From assembly GCA_963729935.1 (NCBI GenBank), contig CAVSPW010000005.1, positions 806,001-870,000 of the forward strand: a stretch of 64,000 bases of DNA, in the 5' to 3' direction. Numbering within the stretch: the stretch's first letter is position 1; every line of letters starts with the position of its first letter. Below the pieces are notes generated by a model. It was not told the origin of the DNA. It made no database searches and saw nothing but the letters and a program-made list of their open reading frames with translations. This document shows positions 9,085-17,565 of this stretch, piece after piece. The stretch comes from CAIKMD01 sp963729935. GTDB lineage: Bacteria > Pseudomonadota > Alphaproteobacteria > ATCC43930 > CGMCC-115725. The position numbers were made by a program, and so were the translations under genes.

Positions 9085-11072
9085 ACGATTTGCGCGCCAG
9101 GATCGACGCTCTCATCGCACACGGCATGATGGCTCAGAATGCCGAGCGCTACGCCGAGGCCGAACGCGCTTATCGCGGCGTCTTGCAGCTCGACCGCACG
9201 AACCCCCAAGCCCTTGCGCTGCTCGGCATGCTGGCCGGCACGGCCGGACATTTCCAGATCGCGATCGATTTGTTCCTGCAATCCTTGCGGCGGGACCCGA
9301 ACAACGCCGATCTCCATCACAATCTCGGGGAGACTTACCGCCAACTCGGCGATGCCGGAAAGGCGATACCGTCTTTCAACCGCGCGCTCGAATTGCGGCC
9401 CGATCATCTCGAGGCTTATCGCAGCGCGGCTGATACGGCAATCGAGGCCGCCGAGCACGCGGACGCCGAGCATCGCGGCCTGCACGCAAGCGAGCTACGG
9501 CGCATGGCGGCGCAATACCTCATGAAGCTGGGGGCGCGACAGTACCGCCTGCGCCAAGACGACGCCGAAGCCACCTTCCGCGAGGCCGTCGCGCTCGATC
9601 CGGGGAGCGCGGACGCGCTCTACTCGCTCGGCTCGCTGCTTCAGGAAAGGAGCCGGCCGAGCGAAGCGGTGGCGATGCTGCGCCAAGCGCTCGCGCTCAA
9701 TCCCAACGATGCGGAAGCGCAGATCAATCTCGGCAGCGCTTGTTATCCGCTGGGCCGATGGCCGGAAATGGAAGCCGCATTCCGCGCCGCCCTCGCGCTC
9801 GATCCGAATTCTCGCCTGGCACGGCAAAATCTTGCATCGACCATGCTGGGGCGGGGTCTTTACGACGACGCATCGACGCCCGAGGCGATCTTCGCGGCGC
9901 ACCGGGCCTGGGGCGAACAGGTCGAAGCCGAAGAGGGCTCGGCACGGCCGCTCGCGCCCTTTCTCAACAGCCGGGATCCGGAGCGGCGGCTGCGCGTCGG
10001 TTATGTTTCGGGCGATCTCTTCAACCATCCCGTGGCGTCGTTTCTCCTTCCCCTCCTCGCGCATCACGATCGCGCTGCGGTCGAGATCTTCTGCTACGCC
10101 GAAGTGGAAAGGCCCGATGCCGTCACGGAGTCGGTTCGCCGTCTCGCCGGCAACTGGCGCGAAACGGTCACGCTCGACGACGAAGCATTGCGCGCACAGT
10201 TCCGTGCCGATCGAATCGACATCCTCGTCGATCTCGCCGGCCAGACCGCACGGAATCGGCTGCGGGCGCTGGCGGTGCGCTCGGCGCCGGTGACGGCCAC
10301 TTGGCTCGGTTACCCCGCGACCACCGGTCTTTCCACCATCGATTGGCGCATCACGGACGAGATCGCCGACCCGCCGGGCGCGGAACGTTTTTACAGCGAA
10401 AAGCTCATGCTTATGCCGAACGGCTTTCTCTGTTACGCGCCGTCGGCGGCCGATAACCAAGCCGCGACGGCGACGCCCCGGCGCAGCGGAATCACGTTCG
10501 GTTCGTTCAACAATCCGATGAAGATCTCGCCCGCCACCGTCCGGGCTTGGGCGGCGATCTTGATGGCGCTGCCGCAGGCGCGGCTCTTGCTCAAGGCGGG
10601 GTTGTTGAATGATGCCGGCCTTTGCCAATCAATCCGTGAGCGATTCGCGGCCGAGGGTATCGGACCGGAGCGGATCGAGCTGCGCGGCTTCGTCGCCGAT
10701 CCGGCCGCACATCTGTGCAGCTATGCCGAGATCGACGTGGCGCTCGACCCTTTCCCGTATAATGGCACGACCACGACCTGCGAGGCCCTATGGATGGGCG
10801 TTCCGGTCGTCACGCTCATCGGCGATCGTCATGCCGGCCGCGTCGGGCTCGACTTGCTGAGTCGCGTCGGACTCGCGGAACTCGCGGCGGACGGCATCGA
10901 CGCCTATATCGCGACCGCGATCGGCCTTGCGCGGGATCAAGACCGGTTGCAACGGCTGCACGGCGAACTGCGCGCGCGCATGCGCGTTTCGCCGCTATGC
11001 GACGCCGCCGGATTCGCCCGCGCCTTCGAAGACGCGCTGCGCCGCATGTGGCGCGATTGGTGCCGCCCGTGA
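9081..11072 (+). CDS. TPR protein with O-GlcNAc transferase (GT41) catalytic domain, copy 2
   Basis: A 663-residue paralogue of the preceding gene with the same architecture: about seven N-terminal TPRs (for example NADLHHNLGETYRQLGDAGK) and a C-terminal GT41 domain. Conserved elements are GDLFNHPVASF (His316), GQTARNRLRAL, TWLGYPATTG, FGSFNNPMKIS (Lys481) and NGTTTTCEALWMGVPVVTL. The frame is open further upstream (from 8790), but the ATG at 9081 gives a normal OGT N-terminus and overlaps the previous stop by four bases. The two copies differ throughout the TPR part, so they may recognise different partners; their catalytic halves are close. Confidence 0.9.
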   Translation: MNDLRARIDALIAHGMMAQNAERYAEAERAYRGVLQLDRTNPQALALLGMLAGTAGHFQIAIDLFLQSLRRDPNNADLHHNLGETYRQLGDAGKAIPSFNRALELRPDHLEAYRSAADTAIEAAEHADAEHRGLHASELRRMAAQYLMKLGARQYRLRQDDAEATFREAVALDPGSADALYSLGSLLQERSRPSEAVAMLRQALALNPNDAEAQINLGSACYPLGRWPEMEAAFRAALALDPNSRLARQNLASTMLGRGLYDDASTPEAIFAAHRAWGEQVEAEEGSARPLAPFLNSRDPERRLRVGYVSGDLFNHPVASFLLPLLAHHDRAAVEIFCYAEVERPDAVTESVRRLAGNWRETVTLDDEALRAQFRADRIDILVDLAGQTARNRLRALAVRSAPVTATWLGYPATTGLSTIDWRITDEIADPPGAERFYSEKLMLMPNGFLCYAPSAADNQAATATPRRSGITFGSFNNPMKISPATVRAWAAILMALPQARLLLKAGLLNDAGLCQSIRERFAAEGIGPERIELRGFVADPAAHLCSYAEIDVALDPFPYNGTTTTCEALWMGVPVVTLIGDRHAGRVGLDLLSRVGLAELAADGIDAYIATAIGLARDQDRLQRLHGELRARMRVSPLCDAAGFARAFEDALRRMWRDWCRP

Positions 11073-11086
11073 GCGATGAATCGTTC

Positions 11087-13537
11087 ATGAACCGCAATCA
11101 ACGTCGCGCCGCCAAGAAGCAAGGCGTCGCCCCGCAGCCCCGTTCGCAACCAGCCATTCAGGCGATGTTCGCCGAGGCACTTCACCACCATCAAGCCGGC
11201 CGATTGGCGGAAGCCGAGCGGCTCTACCGGCAAATTCTCGCGCTCGACGCAAGGCATGCCGACAGCCTGCATCTGCTCGGGGTCCTCGCCTATCAAGCGG
11301 GGCGCCACGGCAGTGCCGTTGATTTGATCGGCCAGGCCATCCGGCTCAAGGACGACGTCGCGTTCTATCACAACAATCTTGGTCTCGCCCTCAAGGATCA
11401 AGGCAAGCACGCCGAAGCCGTGGCACGGTTCGAACGCGCGCTCGCCCTTCAGCCGAATTATCCCGAGGCCCACAACAATCTCGGCAATGCGCTGCGCGAA
11501 CAAGGACTCGCCGCCGATGCCGTCGCGTCCTACCGGCGCGCGCTTGCCGTCAAGCCGGACTATGTCGAAGCGCACAACAATCTCGGCAATGCGCTCCGGG
11601 ACCTGGACAAGCTCGATGAGGCCATCGCATGCTATCGGCGCGCGCTTGCCATCAATCCCGGTTATGCCGAGGCGCACAACAATCTCGGCAATGCGCTCCA
11701 GCAGCTCGGCCAATTCGACGAGGCGGTCGCGTCCTATCGTCAGGCCCTTGCCGCAAGCCCGGATTCGCCCGCGGCCTACAACAATCTGGCCAACGCCTTG
11801 CTCGAACTCGGACAGCTCGCCGACGCGATCACCGCGTTCGGGCGCGCCCTAACGCTGCAGCCCGACTATCCCGAGGCACACAACAACCTCGGCGTCGCGT
11901 TTGCCAAACAGGGCGAGTACGCGAAGGCGATCGCGAGCCATGAGCGCGCGCTGGCCTTGCGGCCCGATTACGCGGAGGCGTGCAACAATCTCGGCGTTGC
12001 GTTTCAGGACCAGGGCGAGCTCGACAAAGCGATCGCGGCGTTCGAGCGGGCGCTTGCGCAGAGACCGGACTATGCCGAAGCAAGGAAGAATCTGGGTGGC
12101 GCCCTGCATGCGCGTGCCGGCGAACGCAGCGGTCTCCGCATGCGCGAGGAAGCGACGGCGCGCTTTGGCGGGGTGCGCGGGCAATACGAGTCGCTGCCTT
12201 TCCCGGCGCGGGACCCCGAGGGCGAGCGCCATGTGCTCTACGTCTCGGTCGCCGACATCCTCGGCAAGGTGAACCAATATTGCTTCGGCGGCGCGCGTGA
12301 CTTTTCCAAAGGTCTTCGCGTGCTGGTGGCCGGGTCAGGCACCGGCGACAGCGTGATCTGGCTCGCGCACCAGCTGCGCGACACGCCGTCGGAGATCGTC
12401 GCGCTCGACCTTTCCGCCGCCAGCCTCGAGGTGGCCAAGGCGCGCGCCCGCATGCGCGGCTTCGACAATATCCGCTGGGTCAACGCATCGATGCTCGACC
12501 TGCCGGGCTTGGCGCTCGGAAAATTCGATTACATTACCTGTCTTGGCGTCCTCCATCATCTCGCCGAACCGGAGGCCGGGCTGGCCGCGCTGGAATCTGT
12601 CCTCGCCGAGGATGGCGGCATGGCGGTGATGCTTTACGGCTTGCATGGGCGCTCGCACATCTACGCGATGCAAGAAACCTTGCGCCGCCTCACCGCCGGA
12701 TCGAATGACCGCGAAGAACGTCTTGCCCTCGCCCGTCAGGTGCTCGCGAATCTGCCGCCGACCAATCCGTTCCGGATGCGCGAAGGCTGGGACAACATTC
12801 AGCGGGCCTATCTCAAGGACGACACCAACCTTTGGGATACGCTTTTGCACGAGCAGGACCGCGCCTACACCGCTTCCGGCGTCCGCGCCTTCCTCGCCAC
12901 GGCCGGATTGTCGGTGCAGACTTTTGCGACCTACAAGGGCACGCCCGCCACCTGCGCCTTGCAATACGATCTCGACCTCTATTTGAGCGACGCGGCCGAG
13001 CGCGCCCATCTGGCCGCGCTGCCCCAGAGCGTCCGGGAGGATGTGGCGGAAACCCTCGACGGCAGCCTGGCTCTTCACACGGTCTATGCCGCACGGTCGC
13101 CTCAGGCCTTCCTCGATCCGACCGCGCCCGATGCCATCCTCTCGCCGATGAGCGAACTCGGAACTCAGGCGATCGCCTATCTCCTACGGGCCGCCGCCCC
13201 TCTTCCCGTCATCCTGCGGAACGGGCAGACCCTGACCTACAAGCCTTCGGCGGCCGCGCGGGCGTTCCTCGGCGCAGTCGACGGCATGCGCAGCAATGCC
13301 GAGATCGCGCGATCGCTATGGGCGGAGGACGGCGCGCGAAGCTTCGGGGCGATGGCGCCGGAGCTCAAGATACCCGGGTCGCTCCACTGGCTGATCGCGC
13401 GGACCGAATCCGGCACGCCATGGCCGGTGCTCGAGACGCCCCAGAAATTTTCTCTGCCCTTGCGCCACGACGAGCCCGCAATTCTCGTCGAAGCCGGAAC
13501 GCCGGCGCGGGTACACGCCGACCCATCGCCAAGTTAA
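11087..13537 (+). CDS. TPR repeat protein fused to a class I SAM-dependent methyltransferase
   Basis: An 816-residue protein. Residues ~25-345 form about nine very regular TPRs, many containing AHNNLGNAL or a close variant. A SAM methyltransferase domain follows (motif I VAGSGTGD, Gly416-Asp421; acidic LDLS; CLGVLHHLAEPEAGL). The last ~250 residues include a methyltransferase-regulatory-like part and a PqqD-like segment (GAVDGMRSNAEIARSLW). The ATG at 11087 is used; an in-frame GTG at 11069 overlapping the previous stop (GTGA) is an alternative adding six residues. Methyl acceptor unknown; the immediate OGT neighbours suggest modification of a protein or glycan. Confidence 0.85.
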   Translation: MNRNQRRAAKKQGVAPQPRSQPAIQAMFAEALHHHQAGRLAEAERLYRQILALDARHADSLHLLGVLAYQAGRHGSAVDLIGQAIRLKDDVAFYHNNLGLALKDQGKHAEAVARFERALALQPNYPEAHNNLGNALREQGLAADAVASYRRALAVKPDYVEAHNNLGNALRDLDKLDEAIACYRRALAINPGYAEAHNNLGNALQQLGQFDEAVASYRQALAASPDSPAAYNNLANALLELGQLADAITAFGRALTLQPDYPEAHNNLGVAFAKQGEYAKAIASHERALALRPDYAEACNNLGVAFQDQGELDKAIAAFERALAQRPDYAEARKNLGGALHARAGERSGLRMREEATARFGGVRGQYESLPFPARDPEGERHVLYVSVADILGKVNQYCFGGARDFSKGLRVLVAGSGTGDSVIWLAHQLRDTPSEIVALDLSAASLEVAKARARMRGFDNIRWVNASMLDLPGLALGKFDYITCLGVLHHLAEPEAGLAALESVLAEDGGMAVMLYGLHGRSHIYAMQETLRRLTAGSNDREERLALARQVLANLPPTNPFRMREGWDNIQRAYLKDDTNLWDTLLHEQDRAYTASGVRAFLATAGLSVQTFATYKGTPATCALQYDLDLYLSDAAERAHLAALPQSVREDVAETLDGSLALHTVYAARSPQAFLDPTAPDAILSPMSELGTQAIAYLLRAAAPLPVILRNGQTLTYKPSAAARAFLGAVDGMRSNAEIARSLWAEDGARSFGAMAPELKIPGSLHWLIARTESGTPWPVLETPQKFSLPLRHDEPAILVEAGTPARVHADPSPS

Positions 13538-13998
13538 TTTTTTTGATTTCTGGCGGCATCCGGGCGGACGGGACTCGAAAGCTCGAGCAAATCGAAGCGC
13601 GCGCGGAAGGCCGTGGTCGGGCGCCGCGCTCGGCTGTGACGGCAAGCCCGGCTGGGTCGGGACTGGATGCGTGCAAAAGGGCCCCAAGGGGCGGGAGTTG
13701 AGCGCAATAGCGACTAATAATGATTATTAGTTAACTAATAGAAGACATGGTTATACGCGATTAAATGATATGTCGATATAATATTATATGTAGATATATT
13801 ATATAATCGAGCATCTTGTTAGCTATTATCCCGGTATTTTCAGATTAAAACTGTTGCTGTGATAACACAGGAACCAAGAATCCGAAGTCTTTATGCCAAC
13901 AATACTTGCATCGGAGGGGATTGACGATTGAAGGTAAATTTCAGCGAAAGACGATCGTTTCGCATCCGCGGAAATTTTCAGCTTTGGGGGTCTATTCA
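13538..13998 (+). promoter_or_regulatory. AT-rich 5' region of porin copy 1
   Basis: The 460 bases contain no convincing gene. From about 13700 the composition shifts abruptly to AT-rich with several perfect palindromes (listed separately), after which comes a 5' leader. The last ~37 bases before the ATG (from 13962) are shared with copy 2 and partly with copy 3, including CAGCTTTGGGGG, whose G-run acts as the Shine-Dalgarno sequence. A short inverted repeat (CGAAA ... TTTCG, about 13945-13962) precedes it. Promoter elements were not assigned. Confidence 0.6.
13714..13789. repeat. Cluster of AT palindromes upstream of porin copy 1
   Basis: Three perfect palindromes are visible. CTAATAAT-G-ATTATTAG spans 13714-13730. 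The overlapping 16-mer TATTAGTTAACTAATA spans 13725-13740. ATATAATATTATAT spans 13776-13789 and is the left part of a longer imperfect hairpin reaching ~13810 (TCGATAT ... ATAATCGA). They could be operator sites, a DNA-bending element or simple AT-rich structure. Confidence 0.6.
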
Positions 13999-15414
13999 AT
14001 GAGCACAAGAAATCTCAAGGGCGGCATAGCGCTGGGCAGCTTGACGGCTGCCGTGGCGTTGCTTGCCGGCCTTTCGAACGCCAGCGCCCAATCCGCGCCC
14101 GGCGCCGGGTCCTTCCCGCAATCCTTCCTCGTTCCGGGCACCAACACCTCGCTCGCCGTCTACGGCGCGGTGAAGGTGAGCTTCGCGAGCAATTGGGGCA
14201 GCCAGAACGTCACCGACACCAGCCCGTCGGGCATCGGCAACACGCCCTTTGCGATCAACGGTCTGGCGCTCGGCGGACCGGGCGCCGCGGGCGGCAATTC
14301 GGTCAACAACCAGGAGCACGCGCTCCATGGCGGCCTGCGCGGTCAGGTGAAGTCGACCCAGGTCTTCTTCGAGACCCGCACGCCCAGCGATCTCGGCGAG
14401 ATCAAGACCGTCGTGATGTTCGATTTCGGCGCGCTCGGCCTCCAGGCCAATTATGTGGGCCGCACGACCTCGACCAATGCGCCGGGCTCGGGCGCCGGCA
14501 ACAACGAATTGCCGCGCATCCAATATGCCTACGGCACCTTGGGGCCGTGGCTCTTCGGTCAATACAACAGCGCATGGACGGATCCGCTGTTGATCAATCC
14601 CGACATCGGCGACCAGTCCCAGATCGGCCCGCTGCAGACCCGCAATATCCGCCGGCCGCAGATTCGCTATACCTATCTGGTCGGCAACGGGCTCTCGCTC
14701 TCGGCCTCGTTGGAAACCAACACCTACACCAACCTGGTCGGCAGCAGCTCGGGCGCCCCGCTCGCCGAGGACAGCACGGATACGGGCGGCGTGACGAATT
14801 ATCCGTCCTTCAACACCGGTATCGCCTGGGATCAGCCCTGGGGCCATCTGATGGGCCGCGTCGGCGTCGCCGAGGACGAGATCCGCGCCACCACGGGCAC
14901 CACGTCCATCGCGGGCACGACCAATCTCAACATGAAGAAGTTCGGTTGGGCGATCGTGGGCGGTGCCATGATCAACACCTGGGGCCAGGACCAATGGCGC
15001 GGCTTGGTGACCTATAGTTCGGGTGCGGACACCTACCTCACCGACATGGGCGCCAACGCTTTCGTCAACACCACGACCGGCTCGATGGACGTGTTCAAGG
15101 AATTGGCGTTGACGACCAGCTACAAGCACGTCTTCTCGCCCAATTGGCGTGCGACCGCCCAGTTCGGCATCGGCTTCTTCAACAAGCCGTCCAACACCGC
15201 GGGCTTCAGCAACGTCGCGAGCGGCACCTCCGCCGCGGGACTGGCGTCCTTCGAAAAGCGGCATCTGCAATCGGCCTTGAGCGTGACCTACAGCCCAGTC
15301 CCGGGCAAGGTCGACATCGGCATCGAGTGGGATCACTGGGACCGTTGGGTCCAGGCGTCCAACACTTCGGGCAACGGCAACCGCTACGGGCTTCACATGT
15401 TCTTCTACTGGTAA
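13999..15414 (+). CDS. DcaP-like outer-membrane porin, copy 1
   Basis: A 471-residue exported beta-barrel protein. The signal peptide ends in NASA (cleavage near residue 30). The mature part starts with SAPGAGSFPQSFLVPGTNTS, followed by a DcaP-type core: LAVYGAVKVSFASNWG, QVFFETRTPSDLGEIKTVV, YAYGTLGPWLFGQYNSAW and NIRRPQIRYTY. It ends ...HMFFYW, an aromatic C-terminus suited to BAM recognition. DcaP-family porins are trimeric channels for negatively charged or dicarboxylic solutes; the substrate here is unknown. The ATG at 13999 gives a proper signal peptide, whereas the longer open frame from 13906 does not. It has its own leader and terminator. Confidence 0.85.
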   Translation: MSTRNLKGGIALGSLTAAVALLAGLSNASAQSAPGAGSFPQSFLVPGTNTSLAVYGAVKVSFASNWGSQNVTDTSPSGIGNTPFAINGLALGGPGAAGGNSVNNQEHALHGGLRGQVKSTQVFFETRTPSDLGEIKTVVMFDFGALGLQANYVGRTTSTNAPGSGAGNNELPRIQYAYGTLGPWLFGQYNSAWTDPLLINPDIGDQSQIGPLQTRNIRRPQIRYTYLVGNGLSLSASLETNTYTNLVGSSSGAPLAEDSTDTGGVTNYPSFNTGIAWDQPWGHLMGRVGVAEDEIRATTGTTSIAGTTNLNMKKFGWAIVGGAMINTWGQDQWRGLVTYSSGADTYLTDMGANAFVNTTTGSMDVFKELALTTSYKHVFSPNWRATAQFGIGFFNKPSNTAGFSNVASGTSAAGLASFEKRHLQSALSVTYSPVPGKVDIGIEWDHWDRWVQASNTSGNGNRYGLHMFFYW

Positions 15415-15442
15415 TCGGCAAAAACCGATCCGGTTTCTATGA

Positions 15443-15475
15443 CCCGTCGGCCGCAAGGCCGGCGGGTTTTTCTTT
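15443..15475 (+). terminator. Rho-independent terminator after porin copy 1
   Basis: CCCGTCGGCC, loop GCAA, GGCCGGCGGG (10 pairs with one G-U), then TTTTTCTTT. It lies 28 bases after the stop codon. Confidence 0.93.
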
Positions 15476-15544
15476 GGCCTGAAGTTGGCGGCGCAGCCCC
15501 ATGGGCCGGGGCGAGCCGCAGCAACGGCGGGAAGCCATAAGGCC

Positions 15545-15770
15545 CGCAAGCGGGGAGGTTATTGATTATATCAGTATAATAATTATTGCTTAATACTTAA
15601 CTCCTGGCTGCGTTTTATAGTTGCTTGAATGCAACAGGGGCTTGGAATCAATCTTTGAAGTTGGATAATGATTGACCCAAAATAGTGATTAATTGAAGCT
15701 GCCAGCTCTTGGAAGGGGGTCCGCCCTCTTCGGCATCCGCGGATAATTTTCAGCTTTGGGGGTTTATTCA
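15545..15770 (+). promoter_or_regulatory. AT-rich promoter/leader region of porin copy 2
   Basis: Together with the terminator this fills the 356-base gap between copies 1 and 2. The upstream part (15560-15690) is AT-rich and unlike copy 1. A hairpin follows: GAAGGGGG, loop TCCG, CCCTCTTC (15711-15730, one G-U pair). Then comes the leader shared with copy 1 from 15733 up to the ATG, with TTTGGGGG as the ribosome-binding site. Confidence 0.55.
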
Positions 15771-17186
15771 ATGAGCACAAGAAATCTCAAGGGCGGCATA
15801 GCGCTGGGCAGCTTGACGGCTGCCGTGGCGTTGCTTGCCGGCCTTTCGAACGCCAGCGCCCAATCCGCGCCCGGCGCCGGGTCCTTCCCGCAATCCTTCC
15901 TCGTTCCGGGCACCAACACCTCGCTCGCCGTCTACGGCGCGGTGAAGGTGAGCTTCGCGAGCAATTGGGGCAGCCAGAACGTCACCGACACCAGCCCGTC
16001 GGGCATCGGCAACACGCCCTTTGCGATCAACGGTCTGGCGCTTGGCGGACCGGGCGCCGCGGGCGGCAATTCGGTCAACAACCAGGAGCACGCGCTCCAT
16101 GGCGGCCTGCGCGGTCAGGTGAAGTCGACCCAGGTCTTCTTCGAGACCCGCACGCCCAGCGATCTCGGCGAGATCAAGACCGTCGTGATGTTCGATTTCG
16201 GCGCGCTCGGCCTCCAGGCCAATTATGTGGGCCGCACGACCTCGACCAATGCGCCGGGCTCGGGCGCCGGCAACAACGAATTGCCGCGCATCCAATTCGC
16301 CTACGGCACCTTGGGCCCGTGGCTCTTCGGTCAATACATCAGCGCCTGGACGGATCCGCTAATGTTCAATCCCGACATCGGCGACCAGTCCCAGATCGGC
16401 CCGCTGCAGACCCGCAACATCCGCCGGCCGCAGGTCCGCTACACCTACTTGGCGGGCAACGGGCTCTCGCTCTCGGCCTCGTTGGAAACCAACACCTACA
16501 CCAACCTGGTCGGCAGCAGCTCGGCCGTTCCGCTCGCCGAGGACAGCACGGATACGGGCGGCGTGACGAATTATCCCTCCTTCAACACGGGCATCGGCTG
16601 GAGCCAGCCCTGGGGCCATCTGATGGGCCGCGTCGGCGTCGCCGAGGACGAGATCCGCGCCACCACGGGCACCACGTCCATCGCGGGCACGACCAATCTC
16701 AACATGAAGAAGTTCGGTTGGGCGATCGTGGGCGGTGCCATGATCAACACCTGGGGCCAGGACCAATGGCGCGGCTTGGTGACCTATAGTTCGGGTGCGG
16801 ACACTTTCCTCACCGACATGGGCGCCAACGCCTTCGTCAACACCACGACCGGGTCGATGAACGCGTTCAAGGAGCTGGCGCTCAACACCAGCTACAAGCA
16901 CGTCTTCTCGCCCAATTGGCGTGCGACCGCCCAGTTCGGCATCGGCTTCTTCAACAAGCCGTCCAACACCGCGGGCTTCAGCAACGTCGCGAGCGGCACC
17001 TCCGCCGCGGGACTGGCGTCCTTCGAAAAGCGGCATCTGCAATCGGCCTTGAGCGTGACCTACAGCCCAGTCCCGGGCAAGGTCGACATCGGCATCGAGT
17101 GGGATCACTGGGACCGTTGGGTCCAGGCGTCCAACACTTCGGGCAACGGCAACCGCTACGGGCTTCACATGTTCTTCTACTGGTAA
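15771..17186 (+). CDS. DcaP-like outer-membrane porin, copy 2
   Basis: 471 residues, nearly identical to copy 1 over the signal peptide, first third and last quarter. Several internal blocks instead match copy 3: IQFAYGTLGPWLFGQYISAW, DPLMFNPDIGDQ, NTGIGWSQPWGHLM, ADTFLTDMG and FKELALNTSYKHV, where copy 1 has YAYG, NSAWTDPLLINPD, GIAWDQPW, ADTYLTDMG and FKELALTTSY. This mosaic pattern suggests gene conversion between tandem copies. The start ATG follows the conserved GGGGG leader; the upstream in-frame start at 15756 is rejected because the signal peptide begins at MSTRNLKGG. The C-terminus is ...FFYW. It is probably an outer-membrane solute channel like its neighbours. Confidence 0.85.
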   Translation: MSTRNLKGGIALGSLTAAVALLAGLSNASAQSAPGAGSFPQSFLVPGTNTSLAVYGAVKVSFASNWGSQNVTDTSPSGIGNTPFAINGLALGGPGAAGGNSVNNQEHALHGGLRGQVKSTQVFFETRTPSDLGEIKTVVMFDFGALGLQANYVGRTTSTNAPGSGAGNNELPRIQFAYGTLGPWLFGQYISAWTDPLMFNPDIGDQSQIGPLQTRNIRRPQVRYTYLAGNGLSLSASLETNTYTNLVGSSSAVPLAEDSTDTGGVTNYPSFNTGIGWSQPWGHLMGRVGVAEDEIRATTGTTSIAGTTNLNMKKFGWAIVGGAMINTWGQDQWRGLVTYSSGADTFLTDMGANAFVNTTTGSMNAFKELALNTSYKHVFSPNWRATAQFGIGFFNKPSNTAGFSNVASGTSAAGLASFEKRHLQSALSVTYSPVPGKVDIGIEWDHWDRWVQASNTSGNGNRYGLHMFFYW

Positions 17187-17214
17187 TCGGCAAAAATCGA
17201 TCCGGTTTCTATGA

Positions 17215-17247
17215 CCCGTCGGCCGCAAGGCCGGCGGGTTTTTCTTT
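17215..17247 (+). terminator. Rho-independent terminator after porin copy 2
   Basis: Same hairpin and tail as after copy 1: CCCGTCGGCC, GCAA, GGCCGGCGGG, TTTTTCTTT. It lies 28 bases after the stop. Confidence 0.93.
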
Positions 17248-17399
17248 GCCCCGCAACAGCCCCGCTTGGCGCCATCGGTGAGCGCAGGGTTGTGCCCGTC
17301 GGCAATCGGGCTCGCAATCGACGCAGCCCGCGCCCTTCTGCCGATTCCCGCTTCTCCCAGCTCGAATCGCGGCGAAAGCGAGTTCGACAGCTAAAGGCG

Positions 17400-17565
17400 C
17401 TAGTTTTCATGGCATATCGTTGCAATAATGTAACAGGTTAATAAGAACAACGATAAATCGACTATAATTATTGATGATAGATATTCGTTATTGGATGATA
17501 CCCATCTGCTGGAGAGGCCGACGCTTTCCGGCTTTCGCGGAAATTTTTGAGTGGGGATCTATTCA
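17400..17565 (+). promoter_or_regulatory. AT-rich promoter/leader region of porin copy 3
   Basis: Part of the 379-base gap between copies 2 and 3. The stretch 17250-17400 is GC-rich without a gene; 17400-17515 is AT-rich and probably carries the promoter. The last 35 bases (TTTCGCGGAAATTTTTGAGT, then GGGGATCTATTCA) are a diverged version of the leader of copies 1 and 2. Confidence 0.5.

Larger units (their letters stand above)
13962..17247 (+). repeat. Tandem ~1.5-kb direct repeat carrying porin copies 1 and 2
   Basis: Unit 1 is 13962-15475 and unit 2 is 15733-17247. They share the short 5' leader, nearly the whole coding sequence and the 3' region through the terminator, with scattered base changes concentrated in mid-gene. 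The AT-rich spacers upstream of each leader do not match. A third, more diverged unit follows at 17531-19043. Confidence 0.85.

Noticed and set aside
10790..11068. N-terminal extension of the TPR/methyltransferase protein
   Set aside because: The extension overlaps the second OGT in another frame and has no domain.
13714..13810. Replication origin or CRISPR-like repeats in the AT-rich porin upstream region
   Set aside because: There are no DnaA boxes, iterons or regularly spaced repeats; the structure is a small set of palindromes.
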